DNA of 57,494 nucleotides, from the NCBI RefSeq assembly GCF_013140855.1, contig NZ_JABBPG010000015.1, forward strand, positions 1-57,494, in the 5' to 3' direction. The notes under the pieces are model-generated. The model worked only from the letters and a program-made list of their open reading frames with translations. It did no database searches and was not told where the DNA came from. The stretch is from Pseudoalteromonas caenipelagi. GTDB lineage: Bacteria > Pseudomonadota > Gammaproteobacteria > Enterobacterales > Alteromonadaceae. The translations under genes were made by a program, and so were the position numbers. How positions within the stretch are numbered: the first letter of the stretch is position 1; the number at the start of each line of letters is the position of its first letter. Shown in pieces: positions 36,058 through 45,387 of the stretch.

Positions 36058-37489
36058 TGTCGAACAGCGTTTACTAACAGACAGTCAACTTGATAGAGAG
36101 CAGCTAGAGCAAACATTAAGTTATATCCATCAACATAAAGTCGACTATGCGGATTTGTATTTTCAATCGAGTCATCATGAAACGTGGGTGCTCGAAGATG
36201 GTTCAGTGAAAGAGGGCAGCTATAATATCGAGCGTGGTGTTGGGGTTCGCGCCGTTGCGGGTGAAAAAACAGGTTTCTCTTATTCTGACGCAATTAATTT
36301 AGAGGCTTTAAACAAAGCAGCTATGGCGGCACGTAGCATCGCTCAGGCAGGTGAAGAGAAAACAGTGCAGGTATTTAGCGAAGTAGATGTTAAGCGCCAG
36401 TTTGAACCAGTCCAGCCTATTCAAAGTATGACTGATGCAGATAAGGTCAGCTTGCTTAAAGAAGTTGAAAATGCGATTCGAGAGTGTGCACCTGATGCGC
36501 AGCAGGTGGTGAGTTCTATTTCAGCTGTATATGAAGAAGTGCTCATTGCAGCCAGTGATGGCACATTTGCGACAGATATTCGTCCTTTGATCCGCTTAAG
36601 TTGTTCTGTACTGCTAGAAAAAAATGGTCGTCGAGAACGAGGTAGTGCCGGCGGCGGTGCCCGTTTGGATTATGGTTATTTTAAAGAGTTAGTGGATGGT
36701 AAGCCTCGCTGGCTAGGATACGCTCAAGAAGCCGTCCGCCAAGCAAAAGTTAACTTAGAGGCGGTTGATGCGCCAGCTGGCACAATGCCTGTTGTATTAG
36801 GTGCTGGGTGGCCTGGCGTGCTATTGCATGAAGCTGTTGGTCATGGTCTAGAGGGCGACTTTAACCGTAAAGGGGCGTCAGCATTTAGTGGTAAGGTAGG
36901 TGAAAAGGTAGCCTCTAGTCTATGTACTGTTATTGACGATGGCACGATGGCCAATCGTCGAGGCTCACTGAATGTCGATGATGAAGGAACACCAGCGAGC
37001 TACAACGTACTGATCGAAAATGGTATTTTGAAAGGGTATATGCAAGACAAACTAAATGCCCGTTTGATGGGCGTTGCGCCGACGGGCAATGGGCGCAGAG
37101 AATCTTACGCCCATTTGCCGATGCCAAGAATGACAAATACGTACATGCTACCAGGCCAAGATAGCAAAGAGGATATTATTGCCAGTGTGAAAAAAGGTAT
37201 ATATGCCCCCAATTTTGGCGGTGGTCAAGTTGATATTACTTCAGGGAAATTTGTATTCTCCGCATCTGAAGCCTACCTCATCGAAGATGGAAAAATTACT
37301 CAGCCTATAAAAGGTGCAACATTGATTGGGAATGGTCCCGACGTAATGAATAAGATTTCCATGGTCGGTAATGATTTACAGCTAGATCGAGGTATTGGGG
37401 TGTGTGGTAAGGATGGTCAAAGTGTACCAGTCGGCGTTGGTCAGCCGAGTTTAAAAATTGATGAAATAACGGTTGGAGGCACAGCCTAA
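36050..37489 (+). CDS. tldD: Metalloprotease TldD
   Basis: A 479-residue TldD, close to E. coli (481). The zinc motif HEAVGH lies in LLHEAVGHGLEGDFN near residue 260. TldD forms a heterodimer with PmbA/TldE (encoded at 38276), a protease that matures ribosomally made peptides such as microcin B17 and degrades unfolded peptides. The frame opens at a GTG at 36041, but the ATG at 36050 sits behind AAGAGTGAG with good spacing. An inverted repeat lies just after the stop. Confidence 0.96.
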   Translation: MNSVEQRLLTDSQLDREQLEQTLSYIHQHKVDYADLYFQSSHHETWVLEDGSVKEGSYNIERGVGVRAVAGEKTGFSYSDAINLEALNKAAMAARSIAQAGEEKTVQVFSEVDVKRQFEPVQPIQSMTDADKVSLLKEVENAIRECAPDAQQVVSSISAVYEEVLIAASDGTFATDIRPLIRLSCSVLLEKNGRRERGSAGGGARLDYGYFKELVDGKPRWLGYAQEAVRQAKVNLEAVDAPAGTMPVVLGAGWPGVLLHEAVGHGLEGDFNRKGASAFSGKVGEKVASSLCTVIDDGTMANRRGSLNVDDEGTPASYNVLIENGILKGYMQDKLNARLMGVAPTGNGRRESYAHLPMPRMTNTYMLPGQDSKEDIIASVKKGIYAPNFGGGQVDITSGKFVFSASEAYLIEDGKITQPIKGATLIGNGPDVMNKISMVGNDLQLDRGIGVCGKDGQSVPVGVGQPSLKIDEITVGGTA

Positions 37490-37505
37490 CCCCACTTCAC
37501 TTTTT

Positions 37506-37530
37506 CGGGCTTAAAGTTACTTTAAGCCCG
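37506..37530 (+). terminator. Inverted repeat downstream of tldD
   Basis: CGGGCTTAAAG (37506-37516) pairs perfectly with CTTTAAGCCCG (37520-37530) around a 3-base loop, 17 bases after the tldD stop. Neither side carries a proper T-run after the stem, so it is a possible terminator or message-stabilising hairpin. It lies between tldD and the convergent darP gene. Confidence 0.55.
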
Positions 37531-37621
37531 ACTCACCTATTTCCAAACTCTTATCCAAACCTGAGGCTAATTACCTCTATGAGAGCAAATGTATCTGTGT
37601 GATTGTATCTTCTGTTTTTAC

Positions 37622-38143
37622 CTAAGGCATAATCGCCTCTTTTAAGTACTGAAATAGCTCTTTGTAACCTTTCGCTGGTTTCTCAGCTTTGAACTCTTTG
37701 CTCGCTTGTCTGACAAGTTGACGCATTTTTTGGCGCTCAAGTGTTGGGTATTGCTCAAGTAAGTCGTTTATTTTACTGTCACCTTGCTCAATTAACTCAT
37801 TTCTGAGCAGTTCTACTTTATTAAGTAGCACATCTGCTTGGTTATTTTTGTTTAGCATGACAGCGATGGCTGCTTCAATTTCTTCGACATTTTCTGTTAA
37901 TCGCAATGTTTTAGTTATGTAGTTGATGTGTCGTCTATATGCTTCAGATTTTTGGCGAATTTTGTCTGCAACAACCATCGCATCAAGCAAATCGCCTGTT
38001 AGCGGTAATTTGTCTCGTTGCTTTTTAGGCATGCTTGCCAAGTCTTGTGCTAATTGCTGGTATTGCTGCGCATCACGCTTAAGTTCGCTTTTTGATACGT
38101 AGATGATTTCTTCTTCAGTGTCAGGTTTATTTTGCTTAGCCAT
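37622..38143 (-). CDS. darP: Ribosome biogenesis factor DarP/YjgA
   Basis: A 173-residue charged helical protein of the DUF615 family. Characteristic stretches are SKSELKRDAQQYQQLAQDL near the N-terminus and the C-terminal KEFKAEKPAKGYKELFQYL. In E. coli YjgA (DarP) binds pre-50S particles late in assembly. The gene is divergent from pmbA, as it is in E. coli, with about 130 bases of shared promoter space. Confidence 0.94.
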   Translation of the reverse strand: MAKQNKPDTEEEIIYVSKSELKRDAQQYQQLAQDLASMPKKQRDKLPLTGDLLDAMVVADKIRQKSEAYRRHINYITKTLRLTENVEEIEAAIAVMLNKNNQADVLLNKVELLRNELIEQGDSKINDLLEQYPTLERQKMRQLVRQASKEFKAEKPAKGYKELFQYLKEAIMP

Positions 38144-38275
38144 GGTTTATTCAGGTTTTACCGATTTATACTTCAGTATACCAATTTTATGACATAAATG
38201 CTTTGCCATAATGGGGCGAACGTTTAGATGTGTGTTAGCATTAAATAAGCGTATAAATTACAAGAGATGGAAACG

Positions 38276-39625
38276 ATGGTGCAGTCTCAACAACACCCAA
38301 TTTATAAACACATAGATGATGTAAAACAAGCTGTTTCGGAAGCGTTAAGCCATGCAAAAAAGCTTGGTGCAACGGCGGCTGAGGCGTCAATGTCGAGTAC
38401 ATCAGGGTTATCAGTTAGTACCCGAATGGGAGAGGTTGATACAATAGAGTTTAACCAAGATGGAGGCTTGGGGGTTTGTGTTTATGTCGGTAATCACAAA
38501 GGAAATGCATCAACCGCAGATTTAAGCCCTGCAGCAATTAAAACCGTGGTTGAAAAAGCGATTGATATTGCCAAGTTTACATCGGATGACCCTTGTAATG
38601 GTGTTGCGGACAAAGAGTTACTGGAATTTTCTCCCCCAGATTTAGATTTGTTTCATCCCTGGGATGTGATGCCTGAGCAAGGGATTGCGATGTGTTTAGA
38701 AGCTGAAAAAGCAGCATTAGATGCTGATGATCGCATTGTTAATTCGGATGGCGCTAGCTTTGCTAGCCACCAAGGGTTGCGGGTCTATGGTAACAGTCAT
38801 GGGTTGATAGCTGGTTTCCCAAGAACTCGTCATACTCTGAGCACGGTTGTAATTGGTAAAGATGGTGAGCAAATGCAACGAGATTCTGCTTATACTATTT
38901 CCCGTGAACAGCAAGGATTAAAGTCTGCTACAGAAGTAGGCTTGGAAGCTGCGCAGTCAACGTTAGCCAAGTTAAATAGTCAAAAGCTATCGACCATGAA
39001 AACCCCAGTCATATTTCGTGCTGATATAGCCAATAGTTTATTTGGCCACCTTGTTTCAGCGATTGGTGGTGGGGCTTTATATCGTAAATCGAGTTTTTTA
39101 CTGGACCAACTTGGAAAGCAAGTGTTTAACTCATGTGTCAATATTATTGAGCGTCCTCACTTACCAAAAGGCCTTGCTTCAAGTCCATTTGATAGTGAAG
39201 GTGTAAAAACCATAGATAGAGACATCATCCATGGTGGAGAACTGCAAACTTACCTATTAGCCAGCTATGCAGCTCGTCGATTAGGTATGACAGCGACAGG
39301 ACATGCTGGTGGCATTCATAATTGGCTAGTGCAACAAACACATGATGATCTTTGTGCGTTATTGAAGGAAATGGGCACTGGGCTATTAGTTACAGAATTA
39401 ATGGGACAAGGTGTGAGCACTGTAACGGGTGACTATTCGCGAGGCGCAGGTGGCTTCTGGGTTGAGAATGGTCAAATACAGTATCCTGTAAGCGAAATCA
39501 CGATTGCCGGTAACTTAAAGGATATGTTCCAAGGCGTACAAGCGATAGGCGGTGACATTGAATATCGTGGTAGTGTACAAACCGGATCGGTTCTTATCGA
39601 TTCAATGCAAATCGCAGGTGCTTAG
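38276..39625 (+). CDS. pmbA: Metalloprotease subunit PmbA (TldE)
   Basis: A 449-residue protein collinear with E. coli PmbA/TldE (450), including VSTRMGEVDTIEFN near the N-terminus, the LSTMKTPVIF core, TGHAGGIHNW, and GDYSRGAGGFWVENG near the C-terminus. It lacks the HExxxH motif and works as the non-catalytic partner of TldD. Of two in-frame ATGs (38267 and 38276) the second is better spaced from AAGAGATGGA. It ends in a terminator shared with mgtE. Confidence 0.96.
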   Translation: MVQSQQHPIYKHIDDVKQAVSEALSHAKKLGATAAEASMSSTSGLSVSTRMGEVDTIEFNQDGGLGVCVYVGNHKGNASTADLSPAAIKTVVEKAIDIAKFTSDDPCNGVADKELLEFSPPDLDLFHPWDVMPEQGIAMCLEAEKAALDADDRIVNSDGASFASHQGLRVYGNSHGLIAGFPRTRHTLSTVVIGKDGEQMQRDSAYTISREQQGLKSATEVGLEAAQSTLAKLNSQKLSTMKTPVIFRADIANSLFGHLVSAIGGGALYRKSSFLLDQLGKQVFNSCVNIIERPHLPKGLASSPFDSEGVKTIDRDIIHGGELQTYLLASYAARRLGMTATGHAGGIHNWLVQQTHDDLCALLKEMGTGLLVTELMGQGVSTVTGDYSRGAGGFWVENGQIQYPVSEITIAGNLKDMFQGVQAIGGDIEYRGSVQTGSVLIDSMQIAGA

Positions 39626-39630
39626 TGTTC

Positions 39631-39657
39631 AAAAAAGGAGCTTTAGGCTCCTTTTTT
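39631..39657. terminator. Bidirectional terminator between pmbA and mgtE
   Basis: AAAAAAGGAGC (39631-39641) pairs with GCTCCTTTTTT (39647-39657), 5-base loop. A- and T-runs on both sides make it a terminator for pmbA (plus) and mgtE (minus). It overlaps the mgtE stop codon. Confidence 0.88.
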
Positions 39658-41014
39658 AAACTAAAAACCAAGTAGCGGTGCCTAAAAATGCAAAAATCCC
39701 CACAATATCCGTGACTGTTGTGAGCACAACACTTCCGGCAAGTGCGGGGTCTATATTCATGCGCTTGAGAATAATAGGAATACTCGCGCCAGCAATACCT
39801 GCAGCGAGTAGGTTCATAAACATCGCGAACGCAATGACCGCACCAAGGACAAAATCCCACTGCCATAATGCAACAACGCCTGCAATTAAAATTGACCATA
39901 AAACGCCGTTAAGGGCCCCGATAGCCAGCTCTTTGCTAAGAATGAACTGTTGGTTTGTTTGGTTAATATGGCCTAGTGCTATACCACGAATCACTAAGGT
40001 TAACGTCTGGCTCCCTGCTACTCCACCCATACTTGGCACAATCCCGTTTAGCACGGCTAAAAATGGCAAGATATCGAGCGTATTTTCGAAAAAACTAGCG
40101 ACAAACGCTGCTAGTAAAGCTGTTAGTAAGTTAATGCCTAGCCAAATTGAGCGTCGTTTAGAACTTTTGAATACGGGGGCGAAGGTATCTTCTTCATCAT
40201 CGAGACCTGCCATACTCATTAAGCTGTGTTCAGCATCTTCGCGAATTACATCAACAATGTCATCGATGGTAATACGTCCTAATAGATGCGCGTTATCATC
40301 TACAACCGCAGCTGAGATCCAATTATGACGCTCAAACAGCTGTGCGACTTCGGTTTCATCCATCGTGATAGGAATAGACTCTTTGTCAGAATCCATTAAC
40401 TCACTGACTAACTTCTCTGGAGGGTTAGTTAGTAAACTATTTAAAGATAACGAACCAATAAAGCAGTTATCTTTATCAACTACATATAAGTCATCAGTTC
40501 CATCAGGTAACGTTCCTCGTAAACGTAAATACCGTAACACAACATCTAAGGATACATCGGGTCGTATTGTTACCGTATCGGTATTCATTAAAGCGCCAGC
40601 AGAGCGCTCTTGATATGATAAGGCCTGTGTGGCACGTTCCCTATCTTGGGAGTCCATAGCCCCCACAACATCTTGGTAAACGGTCTCAGGTAAGCTTCGT
40701 AAAACTTCACCCAAGTCGTCATCATCCATATCTTCGGTAGCGGCAGCAATTAGTTCAGGTTCCATTTGAACAATGATGCTTAAACGCACATCTTCAGAAA
40801 GCTCTTCGAGTACATCACCTTGGATATCAGGATCAACGAGCTGCCATAGCTGACGGCGAACCTTATGAGGTGAAGACTCTAAAAGTAGGGCTGTATCGCA
40901 GGGGGCCGTTTCAGCCAAAATACGCCTAACTTGAACAAACTGCCCACTATTTAAAGCCTGCGTTACTTGTTGCAGTTGTTGCAGTGTATAGTCTTGTTCA
41001 AGGGCTTCAGGCAT
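39656..41014 (-). CDS. mgtE: Magnesium transporter MgtE
   Basis: A 452-residue MgtE: N-terminal superhelical domain (about 1-125), a CBS pair (about 135-255) and a five-helix channel domain (about 285-452) with PSMGGVAGSQTLTL and AGIAGASIPI as pore motifs. It is a Mg2+-gated Mg2+ channel; the cytoplasmic domains close it when internal Mg2+ is high. AAGGAAG is the ribosome site. The 174-base leader between ptsO and mgtE contains a nested hairpin that may regulate it. Confidence 0.95.
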   Translation of the reverse strand: MPEALEQDYTLQQLQQVTQALNSGQFVQVRRILAETAPCDTALLLESSPHKVRRQLWQLVDPDIQGDVLEELSEDVRLSIIVQMEPELIAAATEDMDDDDLGEVLRSLPETVYQDVVGAMDSQDRERATQALSYQERSAGALMNTDTVTIRPDVSLDVVLRYLRLRGTLPDGTDDLYVVDKDNCFIGSLSLNSLLTNPPEKLVSELMDSDKESIPITMDETEVAQLFERHNWISAAVVDDNAHLLGRITIDDIVDVIREDAEHSLMSMAGLDDEEDTFAPVFKSSKRRSIWLGINLLTALLAAFVASFFENTLDILPFLAVLNGIVPSMGGVAGSQTLTLVIRGIALGHINQTNQQFILSKELAIGALNGVLWSILIAGVVALWQWDFVLGAVIAFAMFMNLLAAGIAGASIPIILKRMNIDPALAGSVVLTTVTDIVGIFAFLGTATWFLV

Positions 41015-41049
41015 AGGCTTCCTTCAATATCATTGATTTTTTAATTTTA

Positions 41050-41105
41050 GTGCCTAAGAAGAAAAGCTGAAGAGCCAGCTAAGAGATGGTTGGAAAGTTA
41101 GGCAC
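41050..41105 (-). promoter_or_regulatory. Nested hairpin in the mgtE leader
   Basis: On the minus strand GTGCCTAA (from 41105) pairs with TTAGGCAC (ending 41050), enclosing an inner stem AGCTG/CAGCT with a 6-base loop (41065-41080). It is followed by TAAAATTAAAAAATC and then the mgtE ribosome site. It could be the terminator of the ptsO cluster, or a cis-regulatory leader of mgtE. It does not match the M-box by eye. Confidence 0.4.
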
Positions 41106-41188
41106 GCTTCACGACTAAGAGTTTAACTTAAATACTGACAGCTTACCAAGGTATAGGGAAATTTAAATTGCTTTAACTCAGAGCTAAC

Positions 41189-41461
41189 TTATTCTTGCTC
41201 ATAAAACTTTTGATCAATTAGCTCACCAATGGCTTGCAAAGCACCTTGCGCATCGGGACCGTCACAGACCACTTTAACTTCTTTACCTTGGCTGCTTTCA
41301 AGTAATAGCAAAGCAAGTACGCTGTTACCATCTGCAGATTTATCGTCTTGATATAGCGTTATTTGCGCGTCAAATTTAACGGCAAGTTGCGCCAACACGG
41401 ATGCTGCTCTGGCATGTAAACCGCATTTATTTTGAATCAAAAAGGTATCTTCACAACGCAT
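41189..41461 (-). CDS. ptsO: Nitrogen PTS phosphocarrier NPr (HPr family)
   Basis: A 90-residue HPr-like protein. The phosphorylatable His is in NKCGLHARAAS near residue 16, and no regulatory Ser46 motif like that of Gram-positive HPr stands out. NPr passes phosphate from EINtr (PtsP) to EIIANtr (PtsN), a regulatory chain for potassium and nitrogen metabolism. It follows rapZ by three bases at the end of the rpoN cluster. Confidence 0.95.
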   Translation of the reverse strand: MRCEDTFLIQNKCGLHARAASVLAQLAVKFDAQITLYQDDKSADGNSVLALLLLESSQGKEVKVVCDGPDAQGALQAIGELIDQKFYEQE

Positions 41462-41464
41462 ATG

Positions 41465-42310
41465 TTAATTATCTTGCTCTCTGTGGCGAATTTTAATGTT
41501 TGGATGGGTGCGAGCAAAGCTCTCACCGATGGTTTGTGCCAAATAAACAGAACGATGTTGGCCACCTGTACAGCCTATTGCAATGGTGAGATAGCTGCGG
41601 TTATTACGTTCAAGATGCGGTAGCCAAGTTTGTACAAATGTTTGAATCTGCCAGGTAAATTTTTGCACAATACTATGACTTGCCAAATAGTCTTTAACTG
41701 GCTGATCTAAGCCAGTTAAAGGTTTAAGCTCGGGTTCCCAGTGAGGGTTTGGCAAAAAACGCGCATCAAAAACGTAATCGGCTTCTTTAGGAATGCCATG
41801 CTTAAAGCCAAAAGACTGGAAAGTTACGATAAGCTGTTTGTCTTTTTTACCCAATATACGCTCACGTATTGTCTCAGCTAATTGGTGTACGCTGAGATCG
41901 GTAGTATCAATCAACACATCTGCACGAGTAGTGAGTACATCAAGCAGCTGTTTTTCTTCCCGAATAGCCAAGTCTAAAGGAAGATCATGCATCGAGAGTG
42001 GGTGCAAGCGGCGGGTTTCTGAAAAGCGTCTAATGAGCGTGTTATCATCACTGTCTAAATAAAACAGCATTGGATTAGCAAATCCAGGAAGGTATTCGAG
42101 AATATCATTAAAATCCTGCTGTTCTTTGGGTAGGTTACGGACATCGATACTGACCGCAATTTTGTCGAAGTTGTCGGATACGCTGCGCACTAACGATGGC
42201 AACAAATTCACAGGGATATTATCTACGCAATAATAGCCTAAGTCTTCTAATACGCGCAGCGCTACTGATTTTCCTGAACCAGAGCGGCCGCTAATGATGA
42301 TTAATTCCAT
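41465..42310 (-). CDS. rapZ: RNase adapter protein RapZ
   Basis: A 281-residue RapZ (E. coli 284). Walker A GRSGSGKS near residue 8 and the C-terminal domain with GCTGGQHRSVYLAQ are both intact. RapZ binds glucosamine-6-phosphate and presents the sRNA GlmZ to RNase E, controlling glmS and so amino-sugar supply for peptidoglycan and LPS. It lies between ptsN and ptsO as in E. coli. Confidence 0.97.
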   Translation of the reverse strand: MELIIISGRSGSGKSVALRVLEDLGYYCVDNIPVNLLPSLVRSVSDNFDKIAVSIDVRNLPKEQQDFNDILEYLPGFANPMLFYLDSDDNTLIRRFSETRRLHPLSMHDLPLDLAIREEKQLLDVLTTRADVLIDTTDLSVHQLAETIRERILGKKDKQLIVTFQSFGFKHGIPKEADYVFDARFLPNPHWEPELKPLTGLDQPVKDYLASHSIVQKFTWQIQTFVQTWLPHLERNNRSYLTIAIGCTGGQHRSVYLAQTIGESFARTHPNIKIRHREQDN

Positions 42311-42328
42311 TATGCTTCTCTTGGTAAC

Positions 42329-42781
42329 CTAATCTGCAGAAGCAATAATGGCATAAAGTTCCTCATCATTACCAGCGTTCCTTAACTGTTTACAAAATTC
42401 TTTATTATTTAACTTCTCAGCTATGGCAGCTAACGTCTTTAAATGTTGCTCGTTATCCCCATCAGGTACGATTAAAGCAAGAAAGATATCTACAGGTCGG
42501 TTATCGATGGCATCAAACGGGACACCTTGTTTGTTAACCAGTAACATAGCGGTCACATGACTAATGCCCTCAATACGACCATGAGGAATAGCGATACCTT
42601 TTCCTATCCCAGTACTTCCAAGCTTTTCTCTCGTCATCAAAGCATTAAGAATGTCATGTGGATTCAAGTCGGGGAGTTGCTCGTGAGCAAGCTCGCTAAT
42701 GTACTCAAGAACGCGTTTTTTGCTATTAAAAAGGACCGCAGCTTTGGTGCAGTCCTTACTTATTATAGAGCTTAATTTCAT
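42329..42781 (-). CDS. ptsN: Nitrogen PTS EIIA protein PtsN
   Basis: A 150-residue EIIANtr. The phosphorylated His is in IAIPHGRIEG near residue 66, preceded by TREKLGSTGIGKG. PtsN accepts phosphate from NPr and, unphosphorylated, controls potassium transport sensors and other targets. The gap to hpf is two bases (TAACC then ATG), suggesting translational coupling; rapZ follows by 18 bases. Confidence 0.96.
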   Translation of the reverse strand: MKLSSIISKDCTKAAVLFNSKKRVLEYISELAHEQLPDLNPHDILNALMTREKLGSTGIGKGIAIPHGRIEGISHVTAMLLVNKQGVPFDAIDNRPVDIFLALIVPDGDNEQHLKTLAAIAEKLNNKEFCKQLRNAGNDEELYAIIASAD

Positions 42782-42783
42782 GG

Positions 42784-43071
42784 TTAGTGTCGAGTAAGCT
42801 TCTCTTTGTGTTTAATTACTTGGCGATCTAGTTTATCAATTAAGCTATCGATCGCGGCGTACATGTCTTGATGTTCGGTTGAAGCAAATAGCTCTCCACC
42901 GTTAACATGCAAGGTGGCTTCCGCTTTTTGTACAAGTTTTTCAACATCTAAGATCACATGCACGTTATTGATGTGGTCACAGTGCCTTTCTAGCTTCGCA
43001 AACTTGTTGTTGACATAGTCTCTTAATGAATCGGTAATTTCTACGTGACGACCAGTTAAATTTAGTTGCAT
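42784..43071 (-). CDS. hpf: Ribosome hibernation-promoting factor, short form
   Basis: A 95-residue short HPF (E. coli 95), starting MQLNLTGRHVEIT and ending in VIKHKEKLTRH. It binds the ribosome decoding region and promotes 100S dimer formation with RMF in resting cells. Two in-frame ATGs exist, at 43077 and 43071; AAGGA (43080-43084) is 2 bases from the first and 8 from the second, so 43071 is chosen. It sits directly behind rpoN, as in E. coli. Confidence 0.95.
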   Translation of the reverse strand: MQLNLTGRHVEITDSLRDYVNNKFAKLERHCDHINNVHVILDVEKLVQKAEATLHVNGGELFASTEHQDMYAAIDSLIDKLDRQVIKHKEKLTRH

Positions 43072-43097
43072 AAGCATTTTCCTTCTTTGGTAATCGT

Positions 43098-44603
43098 CTA
43101 AATCAGGCTTTTTCGCTGATTTGACGGTGGAATGGCTAACGACTCCCGATATTTCGCTATGGTACGTCGGGCCACCTTTATTCCTTGCTCCGCTAATATG
43201 TCTGCTATTTTACTATCGCTTAACGGTTTTGCGGTGTTTTCTGCAGCAATTAGCTTTTTGATAAGCGCTCGGATCGCTGTTGATGAGCACTCACCTCCAT
43301 TCTCGGTACTAACATGGCTTGAGAAGAAGTACTTCAACTCGAAGATCCCCCTAGGTGTGTGCATATATTTTTGCGTGGTTACGCGAGATATAGTCGACTC
43401 ATGCATTTCAACCATCTCGGCCACATCATTTAACACCATAGGACGCATTGCTTCAGGGCCATGTTCAAAGAATGCCTGTTGTTGTTGCACAATGCAATTA
43501 GTAACTTTCATTAATGTTTCATTTCTACTTTCTAAGCTTTTAATGAACCATTTAGCTTCTTGTAAATGTGAGCGAATAAACTGACTATCTGTACTAGATT
43601 TGACTGAGCGAGACATAGCCGCATAGTGGTCATTCACGCGAATTTTAGGCATGCAATCAGGGTTCAACTCAACAACCCATCTGCCTTTCACTTTCTTTAC
43701 TGACACATCAGGAATAACGTACTCAGACTCTTCTCGAATGATACTTGCAGCTGGCTTTGGATTCAGTGAGTGGATTAATATCATCACTTCTTTGAGGTCT
43801 GCTTCCTTGAGTTTGGTTTTTTTCATCAAGGTGCGATAATCGCGACTTGCCAGCAAATCAATGTGTTCATTAAGGATCATCTTGGTTTCACTCAACCAAG
43901 GTGTTGTTTTTGGGTCAAATTGATTCAGCTGTATACACAAGCACTCTTGCAATGTTCGAGCGCCGATACCAATAGGGTCAAACAACTGGATTCGCTTAAG
44001 TACGGCTTCAACTTCATCTAGTTCAATGAGCTCACCACTGTTACCATCGTTTAAGCTTTCTAATATGTCTTCGGTGCTAAGCGTCAAAGTGCCATTATCA
44101 TCAATCGCCTCAACGATCGCCACTGCAATACCACGATCCGTAGGACTAAAGGGAGTGAGCTCTAACTGCCACATCAAATATTCATGTAATGTTTCAGTTG
44201 TCTCACCTTGATAAATCGTTTCGTCCTCAGGCATTGGGCCGCTGCTAGCAGCGGGGGCCGCGCTCATATATTCGTCCCATGTCACATCCATAGCGAGTTC
44301 GTCACTTAAGGTCTCTTTACTTAATGCTGCATCAGAGTCCATTTCGTAGTCACTAACAGGTTCTACATCCTGATTATCAGAATGAGTGTCGTCTTGACCA
44401 TTATCTTTACCATTTTTTTCCTGTTCGCTGCTTGATGTCTCTGAATCAGATTCATCCACTTCAAGAAGTGGGTTGCTATCTAGCGCTTCTTGAATCTCTT
44501 GTTGTAAATCCAGCGTACTCAACTGCAACAAACGAATAGCCTGTTGTAGCTGTGGTGTCATGGTAAGTTGCTGCCCCATGCGCAGCTGTAACGATTGCCT
44601 CAT
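43098..44603 (-). CDS. rpoN: RNA polymerase sigma-54 factor
   Basis: A 501-residue sigma-54. Region I (about 1-50) is Gln/Leu rich (LQLRMGQQLTMTPQLQQAIRLLQ), region II is acidic (about 52-115, many Asp/Glu/Ser), region III holds the core- and DNA-binding domains, and the RpoN box ARRTIAKYRESL lies near the C-terminus. It directs transcription from -24/-12 promoters with bacterial enhancer-binding proteins, for nitrogen, flagellar and other genes. AAAGGT is the ribosome site. Confidence 0.98.
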   Translation of the reverse strand: MRQSLQLRMGQQLTMTPQLQQAIRLLQLSTLDLQQEIQEALDSNPLLEVDESDSETSSSEQEKNGKDNGQDDTHSDNQDVEPVSDYEMDSDAALSKETLSDELAMDVTWDEYMSAAPAASSGPMPEDETIYQGETTETLHEYLMWQLELTPFSPTDRGIAVAIVEAIDDNGTLTLSTEDILESLNDGNSGELIELDEVEAVLKRIQLFDPIGIGARTLQECLCIQLNQFDPKTTPWLSETKMILNEHIDLLASRDYRTLMKKTKLKEADLKEVMILIHSLNPKPAASIIREESEYVIPDVSVKKVKGRWVVELNPDCMPKIRVNDHYAAMSRSVKSSTDSQFIRSHLQEAKWFIKSLESRNETLMKVTNCIVQQQQAFFEHGPEAMRPMVLNDVAEMVEMHESTISRVTTQKYMHTPRGIFELKYFFSSHVSTENGGECSSTAIRALIKKLIAAENTAKPLSDSKIADILAEQGIKVARRTIAKYRESLAIPPSNQRKSLI

Positions 44604-44659
44604 GTACCTTTAACAATCCTTCTCGTTCTCTATTATTATTGTGACTAAGCGTATATTAA

Positions 44660-45385
44660 CTATAGCTTGAATTGCTCACCAAGGTAGACATCTCTGACTG
44701 TTTGATCCGCTAAAACATGTTCAGGGGTACCAGATGCAATCAGTTCACCATGTGACACAATGTAAGCTTTTTCACATACATCAAGGGTTTCTCGAACATT
44801 ATGATCGGTAATAAGTACGCCTATGCCTCTATTTTTCAAATGTTCAATTATTTTCTTTATATCTAACACTGAAATAGGATCAACACCAGCAAAAGGCTCA
44901 TCTAAAAGAATAAACTTAGGATTTGCGGCTAAAGCGCGAGCAATTTCTACTCGACGACGCTCGCCACCTGATAATGCCATCCCCAAACTATCTCTGATGT
45001 GTTGAATGTTAAATTCATCAAGTAGTTCATTTAAAACTTGCTCGCGCGCTGCTTTATTTAGCGAGTTACGCGTCTCTAATATGGCCATCAGATTTTGATA
45101 GACTGTTAGTTTTCTAAAAATAGATGATTCTTGCGGCAGATAACCAATGCCTAAACGGGCACGGTTATGCATTGGGAGTAAAGTGATATCATGATCATTG
45201 ATACATACTTTGCCATGATCACTTGGTACTAACCCAACAATCATATAGAAACTCGTTGTTTTTCCTGCTCCATTTGGTCCGAGTAAGCCCACGATACTAC
45301 CCGCTTCAACGGTGAGACTGACATTTTTAACGACCTGTCGCCCTTTATAGCTTTTTGCCAAAGCAGTTGCGGTTAATACACTCAT
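44660..45385 (-). CDS. lptB: LPS export ABC transporter ATP-binding protein LptB
   Basis: A 241-residue ABC ATPase (E. coli 241). Walker A GPNGAGKTT near residue 34, signature LSGGERRRVEIARAL near 138, Walker B FILLDEPFAGVDP near 157. With LptF and LptG it powers LPS extraction from the inner membrane. lptA ends two bases upstream of its start, and rpoN begins 56 bases downstream of its stop, the standard order. Confidence 0.98.
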   Translation of the reverse strand: MSVLTATALAKSYKGRQVVKNVSLTVEAGSIVGLLGPNGAGKTTSFYMIVGLVPSDHGKVCINDHDITLLPMHNRARLGIGYLPQESSIFRKLTVYQNLMAILETRNSLNKAAREQVLNELLDEFNIQHIRDSLGMALSGGERRRVEIARALAANPKFILLDEPFAGVDPISVLDIKKIIEHLKNRGIGVLITDHNVRETLDVCEKAYIVSHGELIASGTPEHVLADQTVRDVYLGEQFKL

Positions 45386-45387
45386 AG

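Noticed and set aside
39678..40328. 216-codon plus-strand frame opposite mgtE
   Set aside because: It is antisense to the conserved MgtE channel domain, rich in Ser, Ala, Ile and Pro as expected of a shadow frame, and has no ribosome site.
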